Source of the DNA: an uncultured Pelagimonas sp.
GTDB taxonomy: Bacteria > Pseudomonadota > Alphaproteobacteria > Rhodobacterales > Rhodobacteraceae
Reading direction: 5' to 3'
Length of the DNA stretch: 64,000 nucleotides
Assembly: GCF_947498515.1 (NCBI RefSeq)
Contig: NZ_CANMKO010000015.1
Location: forward strand, 1 to 64,000
The position numbers and the translations under genes are program-made. Shown piece by piece: positions 8,994 through 17,700 of the stretch. Numbering within the stretch: the stretch's first letter is position 1; each line of letters opens with the position of its first letter. The notes below the pieces were generated by a model, which saw nothing but the letters and a program-made list of their open reading frames with translations, did not search any database and was not told the origin of the DNA.

Positions 8994-9809
8994 CTACAAA
9001 AGAGACAACCTTGGTTCTCGATTGCTGATGATCAGCTCCTGCGCATCGGTCGCCGCTTGGCTGGACACTGTGTATTTCAGGGTGACCTCATGCAGATGTG
9101 CCCAGGCGAACAGGTCGCGGATTTCAGAGACGTCATTGATCGACAGGATGAACGCGCCTTCAATCCCTTTCAGCTGATCAGCCATTTGGGCAAACTGATT
9201 GCGATCGAACATGCCCCTGCCATAGTCATTTTCACCACCGACATAAGGCGGGTCCAGATAAAACAGACTGTTGGGCCCGTCATAGCGCCGCAACACTTCG
9301 GACCAGTCCAAACATTCAAACACCACTCCCTGCAGTCGAGAATGTGCCGCATCCAACAATGGACCGACGCGGCTGAGATCAAAGCGCGAGCCGCGTTCAT
9401 TGGTGACGCCAAACACACCGCCAAGTTTGCCGCCAAAGGCCAGGCGCTGCAGATACAAAAACCGCGCGGCGCGCTCGATGTCAGTCAGCGTGTCTGGTTC
9501 GGTTTTGCGCAGGCGCTCAAATTCACGGCGCGAGGTGATTTGATAGCGCATGTGGTTCATCAGATCGGGATAGTGCCGCTGCAATATCCTGAACAGATTG
9601 GTGATTTCTCCATTGAGATCGTTCATCACTTCACATTGCGGCTGCCAAGTCCTGCGCAAGAATACCCCGCCCATACCGACAAACGGCTCGACATAGGTTT
9701 TGTGCGGGATGGCCTCAATCCGCTCGATCAAAGTACGATAGAGGGCTTTCTTACCACCCAGCCAAGGAGCGACCGGCGCGGCAGGTGCCACCTTTTTCAT
9801 TTTACTCAT
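8994..9809 (-). CDS. Dam-type (D12 class) DNA adenine methylase
   Basis: The product is 271 aa if it starts at the ATG at 9809 preceded by GGGAATCAACC; an in-frame ATG at 9845 is less likely. Motifs include APWLGGKKAL near the N-terminus, YVEPFVGMGGVFLRR (SAM binding motif I), NDLNGEITNLF and FYLDPPYVGG (catalytic DPPY, motif IV). These define the D12 class that methylates N6 of adenine, as Dam and DpnM do. No restriction enzyme gene is adjacent, so it is a solitary methylase, typical of temperate phages, where it shields phage DNA or changes gene expression. The target sequence cannot be read from the protein. Confidence 0.88.
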   Translation of the reverse strand: MSKMKKVAPAAPVAPWLGGKKALYRTLIERIEAIPHKTYVEPFVGMGGVFLRRTWQPQCEVMNDLNGEITNLFRILQRHYPDLMNHMRYQITSRREFERLRKTEPDTLTDIERAARFLYLQRLAFGGKLGGVFGVTNERGSRFDLSRVGPLLDAAHSRLQGVVFECLDWSEVLRRYDGPNSLFYLDPPYVGGENDYGRGMFDRNQFAQMADQLKGIEGAFILSINDVSEIRDLFAWAHLHEVTLKYTVSSQAATDAQELIISNREPRLSLL

Positions 9810-9832
9810 GGTTGATTCCCAAATAAGAAACA

Positions 9833-9955
9833 CCCGCTCTTGCAAGAGTCGGGCGATGCATATCTGGATTCAGGTATCGGTGCAGCGAGTTTCAACGCGT
9901 GCTGCATGGTGGCGGTGTTAGAGCACCGCTACCCCCGCCCTGCATGGGCGCGGGA
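9833..9955. other. Two hairpins between the GafA-like gene and the methylase
   Basis: At 9833-9853 the arms CCCG and CGGG enclose the perfect palindrome CTCTTGCAAGAG. At 9936-9950 CGCCC and GGGCG pair around TGCAT. Neither is followed by a long T-tract in the minus direction, although TGTTTCTTATTT follows the first. They may be a weak terminator, or an operator controlling the methylase and nuclease genes. Confidence 0.4.
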
Positions 9956-9965
9956 ATTTCAGATG

Positions 9966-10982
9966 TCAGATTGTGGGCGCGTGGCCTGCCCGTTGCGCAG
10001 CACGGGATTTCAGGAGGGTGAGGATAGCCGCATCTCCGGTCTGTGCTGTCGCGTTGGACGGCGTTTCAGACGCCCGTCGATAGACAAGCTGCGCGCGGAT
10101 CAAAGCCTCACGCAGCAGCGCCTTGGCGCTTCGGGTTGGCAGCCCCAATCGGGCTTCGAGTTCTTCGATTGGCTCTTTGGTGACGCAATAGGCCCAGACC
10201 ACTTCTGGCATGACACCTGGACCGAGGTCTTGGATCACGGACGCCAGACGTGCCGCCGCCATGGCGTCGGATGAATTTGCACTTTCCCCCTGCCCCAATA
10301 CAGTTTTCAGAGATTTGGCGCGGGTTTGGATTGCGTCCTGCCGGATCCACAACCCAACTTTTTGCAGCTCGGGGTCGATCTTGAATTGGCCCTGCCGGTT
10401 CTGACGCTGCCACAGGGTCTCAAGCGGGTCATACTCCTGCGGACCATGGCGCGCGTCTTTAAGCTGTGGTGTGTTTTGGTTCTCGATTTCCGCTGTCTCC
10501 GTGATCAAATAGGCGCGGCCGGCTGGCGACAGTTTCAGGCAAAACACTCTTGCTTTGGCGTCGATTGGAACAATCCAACCCGCCATTTGCAGCAGTGCCG
10601 CAATGTGGCTTGCGCACCGGGCCAGAACAGTTGGCTCCATGCCGCTTTGGCTGTTCATCACCGCTGCCGTATCCAGACCGCTGGACCAGGCCAACAAAGC
10701 CCCTCGCTTACTCAAGCGAGACAGGATCAGCTGACAGGTGCTGTTCCATTCATCCTCACTAGGCAGGTTTGCGACCCACAGCCCCCAGTCCCGATCTGCC
10801 GCCTGCAACGCAGCTGCAACCAGCGGACTGCCCGCCTCAATCCTGGTGATCCTGTCGATCTGGCGTTTGATTGTGCTGGCATGTGCTGCGCGTTTTCGGG
10901 CGAGATGGCGCATCGGTTTGCCAAACCCGACATGCTCGATAAAGGCGGTCACTGGACCCGGCAGATAGCTGGGCACTCTCAT
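9966..10982 (-). CDS. GafA/DUF6456-like transcription activator
   Basis: The start at 10982 is chosen because its ATG overlaps the stop of the CtrA-like gene (ATGA), giving 338 aa; an in-frame ATG at 11066 is less likely. Residues 22-50 (PMRHLARKRAAHASTIKRQI) form a TrpR/DnaA-like helix-turn-helix followed by IDRITRIEAGSPLVAAAL. The C-terminal part (about 250-318, IQDLGPGVMPEVVWAYCVTK and LGLPTRSAKALLREAL) resembles DUF6456. GafA, the direct activator of the Rhodobacter capsulatus gene transfer agent, has this two-part build with a DNA-binding N-terminus and an RNA-polymerase-contacting C-terminus. From position after the lysis genes it probably controls late transcription of this prophage. 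Family assignment is from memory of the motifs. Confidence 0.6.
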   Translation of the reverse strand: MRVPSYLPGPVTAFIEHVGFGKPMRHLARKRAAHASTIKRQIDRITRIEAGSPLVAAALQAADRDWGLWVANLPSEDEWNSTCQLILSRLSKRGALLAWSSGLDTAAVMNSQSGMEPTVLARCASHIAALLQMAGWIVPIDAKARVFCLKLSPAGRAYLITETAEIENQNTPQLKDARHGPQEYDPLETLWQRQNRQGQFKIDPELQKVGLWIRQDAIQTRAKSLKTVLGQGESANSSDAMAAARLASVIQDLGPGVMPEVVWAYCVTKEPIEELEARLGLPTRSAKALLREALIRAQLVYRRASETPSNATAQTGDAAILTLLKSRAAQRAGHAPTI

Positions 10983-11650
10983 GCCCATTCCCCTTTGAAC
11001 CTGTAGCCACGTCCCCAAACCGTCTCGATCATCGCAGGACCACCCAATGCCTTGCGGATTTTGCAAATGAAGACATCAACGATTTTGAGCTCTGGCTGAG
11101 ACAGATGCCCATAGGCGGCATCAAGTATCTCTTGCTTGGACAAAATGCGCCCGCCGGCTCGGATCAATACCGCAAGGATTGCCGCTTCCTTTGGGGTCAG
11201 CCGAACCGTCTCTGCTCCAATGGTCACCTCACCGGTTTCCAGATTGAATGAGGACCCATCTTTGAGCACGCGAGGTTCAAATGTTGGTTGCTTCGCCTTG
11301 TCGGCTGCGGCCCTCAAACGCGCCACCACCTCTGCGATATGCGCCGCTCCATTGCAAACATCGGCAACATCGCTGGCAAAAGCAGCGGTGATAAGATCAG
11401 GCGCAAAACGGTCTCCCCAGATGACCAGAGGCACTGGCCGGCTCAAACGTGAGCAACGCTTTGCAAGCGTGATGGCAGACATATCGCCCAGGTTCGGAGC
11501 GGCCAGAACAACGTCATAGGTCAGTGACCGCGCATGGCTGAGCGCATCAGCGCCAGAAGGGGTGATCTCACAAGTGATCCGCTCACTGGCCAAGAGATCA
11601 GCCCAAGTCCAGGCAGTGGTGACTTCGGGATTTGCTATGAGAGCAAGCAT
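10979..11650 (-). CDS. CtrA-like OmpR-family regulator with a degenerate receiver
   Basis: The protein is 223 aa. Its C-terminal winged helix (about 145-222) is strikingly close to CtrA: QPELKIVDVFICKIRK and MIETVWGRGYRF correspond almost word for word. The N-terminal receiver aligns with CtrA in register, but the phospho-acceptor Asp51 is Ala51 (DVVLAAPNLGDM) and the acidic pair after strand 1 is lost (IANPE). It therefore cannot be phosphorylated at the normal site and would bind DNA independently of the CckA-ChpT relay. It overlaps the GafA-like gene by 4 bases. In the host, CtrA controls gafA and gene transfer agent production; here both types of regulator are carried by the prophage. Confidence 0.85.
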   Translation of the reverse strand: MLALIANPEVTTAWTWADLLASERITCEITPSGADALSHARSLTYDVVLAAPNLGDMSAITLAKRCSRLSRPVPLVIWGDRFAPDLITAAFASDVADVCNGAAHIAEVVARLRAAADKAKQPTFEPRVLKDGSSFNLETGEVTIGAETVRLTPKEAAILAVLIRAGGRILSKQEILDAAYGHLSQPELKIVDVFICKIRKALGGPAMIETVWGRGYRFKGEWA

Positions 11651-11652
11651 GG

Positions 11653-12300
11653 CTAGGCCTCCTCGATCAGCGGCAGGTCCGGATCATCCCACTGGGCCGT
11701 TGGCGTGCGTGGAAACGGGTCATCTGGATTGGTTGGCAGTTGCGGTGAGAGGAACTCTGCCCCCTGCCATTCCCCCTGCCCCCAGAAGCTTGTTCGGATC
11801 AATATTCCGGCTTGCGCGACATTCACGAAGTGAGGTCGGCCGAGGTAGGTCAGCGACGGGCACCCGAGATCGTAGCCATGCCCGACCGCCAAAATCCCGC
11901 CAACACGCACCGGTGCGCCATCAACCGTGCCAGCCGCGCTTTGATTGCCATCGAGCACGCCCCGGATTTCAACCACGGAACCCTCTGATCCCGGTCGGAA
12001 GGTGAAGATGCCGGCATAGTGGTTCGATCGATCTGTTAACTGCACGCCGCGCGTCCAGCTCGGAGTGTCGATCATTGAGACCGTGACGCCGGGCGCGATT
12101 TTGAGATGCACGGGGCGATCGATCAACACATCACCTGCCAAACTGAGATCGCTGTCAATCAGAGCGATCACCCCGTCCTTCGCCGCCCGCCGGATCAATG
12201 CTTCAACCCGGTCGGCTGGAACAGCACCACCTCCCAAATGTTTGGACAGCATCAGTGGTCCAGAGCTGGCCTTGGCATGTGGAAACATCGTGTTACGCAT
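11653..12300 (-). CDS. Phage protein with beta-helix-like start, unknown
   Basis: The protein is 215 aa from ATG 12300, which overlaps the upstream stop by 8 bases. The stretch DGVIALIDSDLSLAGDVLIDRPVHLKIAPG has the repeated strand pattern of a right-handed beta-helix, as in pectate lyase-like tail spikes, followed by VVEIRGVLDGNQS. It is shorter than usual spikes. Position between the spanins and the regulators, in an operon of tightly packed genes, suggests a minor virion or receptor-binding component. No catalytic site can be named. Confidence 0.5.
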   Translation of the reverse strand: MRNTMFPHAKASSGPLMLSKHLGGGAVPADRVEALIRRAAKDGVIALIDSDLSLAGDVLIDRPVHLKIAPGVTVSMIDTPSWTRGVQLTDRSNHYAGIFTFRPGSEGSVVEIRGVLDGNQSAAGTVDGAPVRVGGILAVGHGYDLGCPSLTYLGRPHFVNVAQAGILIRTSFWGQGEWQGAEFLSPQLPTNPDDPFPRTPTAQWDDPDLPLIEEA

Positions 12301-12589
12301 CTTCAATATCCCCATATTGAACCGCCAGCGTGGTTTGCCCTTCGCTCAACACCCAAAGGTAGCACGCGCCAGGAACACCGGGCATCAGAGCCGCCACGTC
12401 GAGGCTTTCAGGCGCATCGGTGCGATAGCGCCAACCACCAGCGAAGTCGGCTGGCGTAGTGGCATCCGTGGTCGCCATAACTCGGATGGCATTGGCCCCG
12501 AGGTTCTGGAAAAACACTGCACCGCTGACTGGCCCTGCAATCAGGACCGGCACACCAGCGGGCGCAGGAATGTCGCCTTTGAAGGCCAT
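12293..12589 (-). CDS. Small phage protein, unknown
   Basis: The protein is 98 aa from ATG 12589 (MAFKGDIPAPAGVPVLIAGP). It is strand-rich, with FFQNLGANAIRVMATTDATTP in the middle, and resembles small decoration or fibre-tip proteins often found between lysis and tail genes. No membrane segment or catalytic motif is visible. It is separated by 2 bases from the spanin lipoprotein gene and overlaps the next gene. Confidence 0.5.
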   Translation of the reverse strand: MAFKGDIPAPAGVPVLIAGPVSGAVFFQNLGANAIRVMATTDATTPADFAGGWRYRTDAPESLDVAALMPGVPGACYLWVLSEGQTTLAVQYGDIEDA

Positions 12590-12591
12590 GA

Positions 12592-12837
12592 CTAATGCTC
12601 CTCTTTGGGACAGCTGCGCCAATGGCACGACAGGATGGTGATCAGCAAAAGTCCGGTGTCGCGGGCCTCTTCCAACGTGCCATCAGCCAATGCAGCAGCA
12701 TGGGTTTTGGCCGGCGTTTGCGCCGCGTCCAAAATGGCGGCAGCCGTGCCTTGCGGGTTTTGCGGTTCATTGCGCCAGGTCGCGCAACCGCTGACGCTGG
12801 ACATCAGCAACAACAGGCAAATCAGAGGTTTCATCAT
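12592..12837 (-). CDS. Outer-membrane spanin lipoprotein (Rz1-like)
   Basis: The start is ATG 12837 or 12834, with AAAGGG upstream; the product is about 81 aa. It begins MMKPLICLLLLMSSVSGCAT, a lipoprotein signal peptide whose lipobox VSGC gives Cys18 as the acylated residue. The start lies inside the preceding inner-membrane spanin gene in a different frame, the standard nested arrangement of Rz and Rz1. Such proteins span the periplasm with their partner and fuse the membranes in the last step of lysis. The C-terminal half is unusual in ending in a cysteine-bearing stretch (SCHWRSCPKEEH). Confidence 0.7.
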   Translation of the reverse strand: MMKPLICLLLLMSSVSGCATWRNEPQNPQGTAAAILDAAQTPAKTHAAALADGTLEEARDTGLLLITILSCHWRSCPKEEH

Positions 12838-12994
12838 CGATCCCTTTGCGAGTTTGAATGTAGGATTGGGAGCGCTGCAGATCGCGGCTCGTCTGATCGA
12901 GCGCGGCTTTCGTACTCGCGCGATCGGAGCCAAGGGCAATGCCGATCGCGATCAACAGCAGTGGAATGGAGCCAAATAGAAGCCAGCGGATCAC
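12767..12994 (-). CDS. Inner-membrane spanin (Rz-like)
   Basis: The product is 75 aa from GTG 12994, chosen because it overlaps the endolysin stop as GTGA. One membrane helix (WLLFGSIPLLLIAIGIAL) is followed by a polar, probably coiled-coil part (TKAALDQTSRDLQRSQSYIQ). This is the expected form of an i-spanin anchored in the inner membrane and reaching across the periplasm. It overlaps the Rz1-like gene by 71 bases in another frame. Confidence 0.7.
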   Translation of the reverse strand: MIRWLLFGSIPLLLIAIGIALGSDRASTKAALDQTSRDLQRSQSYIQTRKGIDDETSDLPVVADVQRQRLRDLAQ

Positions 12995-13473
12995 CGGGCA
13001 GGTTCCAGCGATGACAGGCACAGCTTTTGCTCAGCGGCACGTCGGTTTGAAAGGCCCGGCACCACCCGGCCGCCGGCCCGATTCCAGCGCGGCAGCTCGT
13101 TGCAGGCCCCGACCAGATCACCAGCATTGGCCTTGCGCATCAAGGTTGATCCGCAGGCGGCCCCAGTGCCGACATTGTAGGACCAGCTATAAAGAGCAAC
13201 CTTCATGCCCTGGGGCATCACCGCCTCGATCTCATCGTCGATGCATTTATTGAGACGCCCGGCAAAGGCTGCAACCTGCTCGCCAAGCATCTGATCACAC
13301 TGCGCTTTGGAGTAGTGATCACCGGGCTTCACCCCATGGGTTTCACCATAACAAACCGTCCAAACCCCAACGATGTCGGGATAGGCCTTTGTGCGCAGCC
13401 CTTCCCAGGGCGCAATAAAAGAAACGGCCGCTGCGATGGCAGCGGCCGCTCCAGCCAGAACAGGTTTTTTCAT
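12991..13473 (-). CDS. Endolysin, GH24 lysozyme with signal-anchor
   Basis: The protein is 160 aa. Residues 5-22 form a weakly hydrophobic Ala-rich segment like a SAR signal, so the enzyme is probably exported by Sec and held in the membrane until the holin acts. The catalytic part has APWEGLRTKAYPDIVGVWTV followed by GETHG: Glu24, Asp33 and Thr39 correspond to the Glu-Asp-Thr triad of T4-type lysozymes. It cleaves the glycan strands of peptidoglycan. Upstream is the holin, downstream the two spanins, which completes a Gram-negative lysis cassette. Confidence 0.88.
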   Translation of the reverse strand: MKKPVLAGAAAAIAAAVSFIAPWEGLRTKAYPDIVGVWTVCYGETHGVKPGDHYSKAQCDQMLGEQVAAFAGRLNKCIDDEIEAVMPQGMKVALYSWSYNVGTGAACGSTLMRKANAGDLVGACNELPRWNRAGGRVVPGLSNRRAAEQKLCLSSLEPAR

Positions 13474-13477
13474 GGGT

Positions 13478-13687
13478 CTATCCTTTGTTGCCGTATTTCA
13501 ATTCGATCTCGAGCCGGGCCAAGCGGCGCATTTCGCGCTTGTGCAGCACGTTGGAGATGTACCCTCCTACCGCGCAGAGGCAGCCAACCACCGCCATCCA
13601 ATCGGTGAGCGTCAATGTCCCCGTCACCGCCATCACCGCCCCGCTCCATGTTGTGGAAGAGATCATTCCACCAACCTTGTCATCCAT
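13478..13687 (-). CDS. Probable holin
   Basis: The ribosome binding site AGGAGGT sits 6 bases before ATG 13687, while the alternative ATG at 13693 is too close, so 13687 is chosen (69 aa). The hydrophobic segments WSGAVMAVTGTLTL and MAVVGCLCAVGGYISNVL are followed by a charged tail (HKREMRRLARLEIELKYGNKG), the pattern of small class II holins. It lies 4 bases before the endolysin. It would open the inner membrane to start lysis. Confidence 0.75.
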   Translation of the reverse strand: MDDKVGGMISSTTWSGAVMAVTGTLTLTDWMAVVGCLCAVGGYISNVLHKREMRRLARLEIELKYGNKG

Positions 13688-13780
13688 ATGCATACCTCCT
13701 TGGTTCAGCTCAGCTGCTCGCGTCTTGCCGATGTTGTGCCCTCCAAAGTCGAGGGCGTTTTGTGTCGGTTTTCAGCTCTG

Positions 13781-14749
13781 TTAGTTGATCAAAAACCACC
13801 GAAACGCTCGTTGGCTTCCCAATCTGTTTTCAACATGGATTTGACGGGTGTCGACTGCGATCGTCATACGTCCATCGGCCCCGGTGTCCCCTGACAGTAC
13901 GCCGGTTGTTAGATCAACTCTGCTCCCGACACTGATCGGAGCAAAGCTCAAGCTCAGGCCAACGTCGAACCAAAGCGCCGCATTTACGCCCGGCTGGGGA
14001 TAGTTTTGATCTTCAGAAAAGATAAAGATGACACCCGAGGCAAGTTGTTCAGCAGGGATTGGAATGCCGAACGCCGTGTTATCTCCAACACCAGAGATCA
14101 TACCGGAGTTCATGCCCTGTGGGGCTGTGACAATCCCCGTGCCTGCGGCAATTGAGAGCCCTGTTTTCCAGCTGTTTCCGTCATCAGATACTTTGATCGC
14201 AAAACCATCGGATCCAGCGGTGCCCATTTCAGCACGGCCCGACCAGCCGGTTTGAAACAACAGGCTGGCGGTATCGGTAGCGGCGTTTTTGTTGACCTTG
14301 ATTTGATGCCCGGCCCCACTGTGGGTAAACAGCGTTGCGGGCGATGATACCGCCAGCCGGTTCGTGTCATCTGCAGTTGTGTTGACCCCCAGCCGGTTGG
14401 TCTGGTCCGACATAGGCAATTGCGCCCAGGCCGCTATAAACCGATACGGGCGATCTTCGTCGATGACATAGGCGATCCATCCCTCACCGGGCACAAAAAA
14501 AATCCATTGCCCAGCCTGTAAAACGGCAATTTGGTTATCATGTCCAAGCCAGTCACCAGTGGCCCCTGTCGCCACGATATAGGCGTTTCCATCACCCGCA
14601 GACACTGGCGGGCTGGTTTCCAACTTTGAGAGAACGGACAGCTGGACTTGCGCATCTAACAAACGCAGAGCCTCATTATGGGTCACGTGTTTTTGCGCCT
14701 GGCCTGCAGCTATCAACGGCAAGCCCAAGCGGTCAGTTGTGTCAGCCAA
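13781..14749 (-). CDS. DUF2793 phage tail-associated protein
   Basis: The protein is 322 aa. The N-terminus TDRLGLPLIAAGQAQKHVTH with NEALRLLDAQ is the hallmark of DUF2793, found next to gene-transfer-agent-type tail genes in roseobacter phages and often at the tail tip or fibre. The domain ends near residue 110; the rest is strand-rich, with a C-terminal HVENRLGSQRAFRWFLIN that resembles fibre ends. A hairpin at 13740-13756 separates it from the lysis genes. Confidence 0.8.
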   Translation of the reverse strand: MADTTDRLGLPLIAAGQAQKHVTHNEALRLLDAQVQLSVLSKLETSPPVSAGDGNAYIVATGATGDWLGHDNQIAVLQAGQWIFFVPGEGWIAYVIDEDRPYRFIAAWAQLPMSDQTNRLGVNTTADDTNRLAVSSPATLFTHSGAGHQIKVNKNAATDTASLLFQTGWSGRAEMGTAGSDGFAIKVSDDGNSWKTGLSIAAGTGIVTAPQGMNSGMISGVGDNTAFGIPIPAEQLASGVIFIFSEDQNYPQPGVNAALWFDVGLSLSFAPISVGSRVDLTTGVLSGDTGADGRMTIAVDTRQIHVENRLGSQRAFRWFLIN

Positions 14750-14759
14750 TGGCCTTCTC

Positions 14760-17700
14760 CTATGTCAGATTGATTGAAACGCTTCGCGCCCGACCCGGTC
14801 CAAGCGCACCGATCTGCGCGACGCGGAACCGCGCGGCTCCGATGTCAGCGGCCTGCATCGCCGCCGACCAAGTGAAGCCGGGCTGGTTGGTTTGAACCGT
14901 CCGGAGCACCGCGCCGGCCGCTGTCAAAATCTCGACCTGATAGAGCCCGCTGCTTTCAGAGACCGGCACCTCGCTCAGCGCCCAGCTCTCTGAAGACAAC
15001 AGCCGGTCACGACGCACCCAGCTCAGATCGATGTCAGCGCCACTTGCCGCTGCCTTGAGATGCGCTGGCGCAAAGGGGATCAAACCTGTGCCTTTGGGCG
15101 TGACCGCGAGTTCAGTCACTTTCGCCGCTGCGGAATAGCCAGAGACCTGCCAGTTTGTCGGCACGCCGATGTCAGCCATCGAGATCGGCAAAGGCACCAA
15201 GTTTTCATCGAGCAGCACAATCATCGCCCCGGCGGCGATCACGTCAGGCATCAGCCATTCGGTGCCGCGCTGACCGCGAAGCAGATGGGACAAGCGATAG
15301 CGCCGCGTGCCAATCAACGCGACATGCCCGGCCTGCAGGATTTCCCAGTGATCAGGCGCAACCTCGATCGCCAGGGCATTGGCGCCGGCGAACAGCTCTG
15401 TGTCCGAGACCGCCGTCAGGCTACCGGACAACAGCTCGATCTCAAACGCATTGGCCTCATCAAAGAGCCAAAGCGGCCCGGCTGGCAGGTCACTTTTCAG
15501 CACGCCAATCGAGGCGCGGGTTTCCACCGTTGCGATCGAGGTGAAGCCATCCTCGGATGTGCTGCGACGGATGTCATAGCCGCCGCCCCATGGGTCCGCC
15601 CAAACAGCCGCAAAGGGGCGATGCGCCGGCACATCCTCATGGATTTGGGGCAGGTCCAAAATCCGCACCAATGGGGCCCCTTCGATCAGCGCGCGCGGTC
15701 GCATCTTGGTTTGCCGCGCCGCACCGGGCGGCATGTCGTGCAGCTCGGGATCATGGCGCACCGCCTCAACCTTCAGCGCATCGCCCTGGTTCAAACGCTG
15801 GATGCGCCAGCGCTCAAACCCATCGCGCTCAGGCAGCGAGATCACATCCCCAGCCCGCAGTGCCTGACGATTTGGCGGCAGGCTCAGGCTGATTGCCTCA
15901 CGCCCAACAATCTGCTCCCAAAACGCCACCCGGCAACGTTGCTCTGCCCCACCTGACCATGTGGCCAGCATCATGCTGGTGGCGCTTTCCCGCACATTTT
16001 GCGCCGCCCCTTTGCGCTCCTCAACCGGCATCGCCTCATAGCCGGCTTGGCTATTGAGCACCGTCCATTTGAGCGCGCGCGGCAGCTCGGTTTCTTGGGC
16101 GCGGGTAATCTCAAACGGATCATCCTCGTGGCCATGCACAAGTTCCCCCAAGTGAAGAGGAACATGTGCCTGCTGATCACGGTTGCGGAAGACAATTTTA
16201 CCGTCACTCTCTACCGCATCAATGCCAAAATACTGCGCCAGCACCGAGATCGAGGCCCGCGCACTCTCGATCGAGCTAATGTAATAGCCATCAATAACCT
16301 GCCAGATTTCTGAGGTATCGATGCGCGCCAAATCCATGCCGGAACGTTGGCAGAGGAGCTGGAGCAAATCCGCCACCGGCATCGCCCCTGCCCGGCCATT
16401 GAGCCAATGACCGCGATCATGGTTGGGTCCATCAGACCAGACATCCGACAGCGCCGGGAACCAGGGAAACGGCCGCGCATCCCAGGCCCAGGCGGCGCAA
16501 CGGCTGACATCAATCATCGGGCCAGCATAAACGGGCGAGACCGGGTTGTTTGCCGGATCATTCCAATAGCCAAGCACCGCCTCAAAGTAGCGCCGCTGGA
16601 TCGCCTCATCACGCCAGCCGCGCGAGAAGTACGGCAGATAGCTCTCCGAGCCGCCATCTTCGAGATAAAAGACATTGGGTTGATTGGTGCCCTTGTCGAT
16701 GGCCGCACAGCCGATTTCTGTGAAGGTGATTGGCTTGGATTGCGGCACCCAGGTACTGGCACTGGAGACCTCGATGCCGCCTATGCGATCAACATGTGGA
16801 TTAGACCACCAGGCGCGCATATTCTTGTTGGCAAAGACCCATGGCTTGCCCTGCCCATCTGTGATCGGCGTGCGGATCTGGCTCTCGCGATCAGCGGCGC
16901 TGGCATAAAACCAATCGGCGTATTCGCCCCCCTCAATGCCCGCCTGCAGATAGTCGAGATCATAGATCGAATTGGCGATGCCGGCATCGAAATGATCCGA
17001 TCCATCCCGCCAATCTGTGAGCGGCAGATAATTGTCCACGCCAACAAAGGCGATATTGGGATCAGACCACAGCGGATCGAGGTGGAAGAAGACATCGCCA
17101 GAGCCGTCATCGGGGCGATAGCTGTGATATTCCGACCAATCAGCGGCATAGCTGAGCTGCACACCGGGCAGGATTGCCGCGACATCTGCGGCCAGAGCAA
17201 TCAACGCATCCACTGCTGGAAAGCTGTTCCCCGGCCCGCGGATTTGCGTCAGCCCGCGCAGCTCAGACCCGATCAGAAAGGCTTCAACTCCGCCCGCAAT
17301 CTGACACAAAAACGCATTGTGCAGGATCATCCGGCGATAGCCCCAATCATTGGGATCGCCGGTATAGGCGACGCTGTCGCCACTGATCGCAAAATCAGAC
17401 ACCTGCGCCGTGCCAAAGAACGCCGCGACTTGATCAGCGGCTGTTTGGCTTTGATCGACACTGCCAGCATAGCCCATGCTTGGGCTGCAGGTGATGCGGC
17501 CGCGCCAGGGCATGTCGGGCTGCTCAATCGCACTCGCATTGTCACTATAGGGATCGGGCAGGATGTTGCCCTTTGGGATGTCCATCATCACAAAGGGGTA
17601 AAACGTCACGGCTTTGCCCACCGACACCAAGTGCCGCACGCCTTGGATCACCGCAAAATCCGCCGGTGTGCCGCCATAGTTGGCCGAGCCATCGAGCTTT

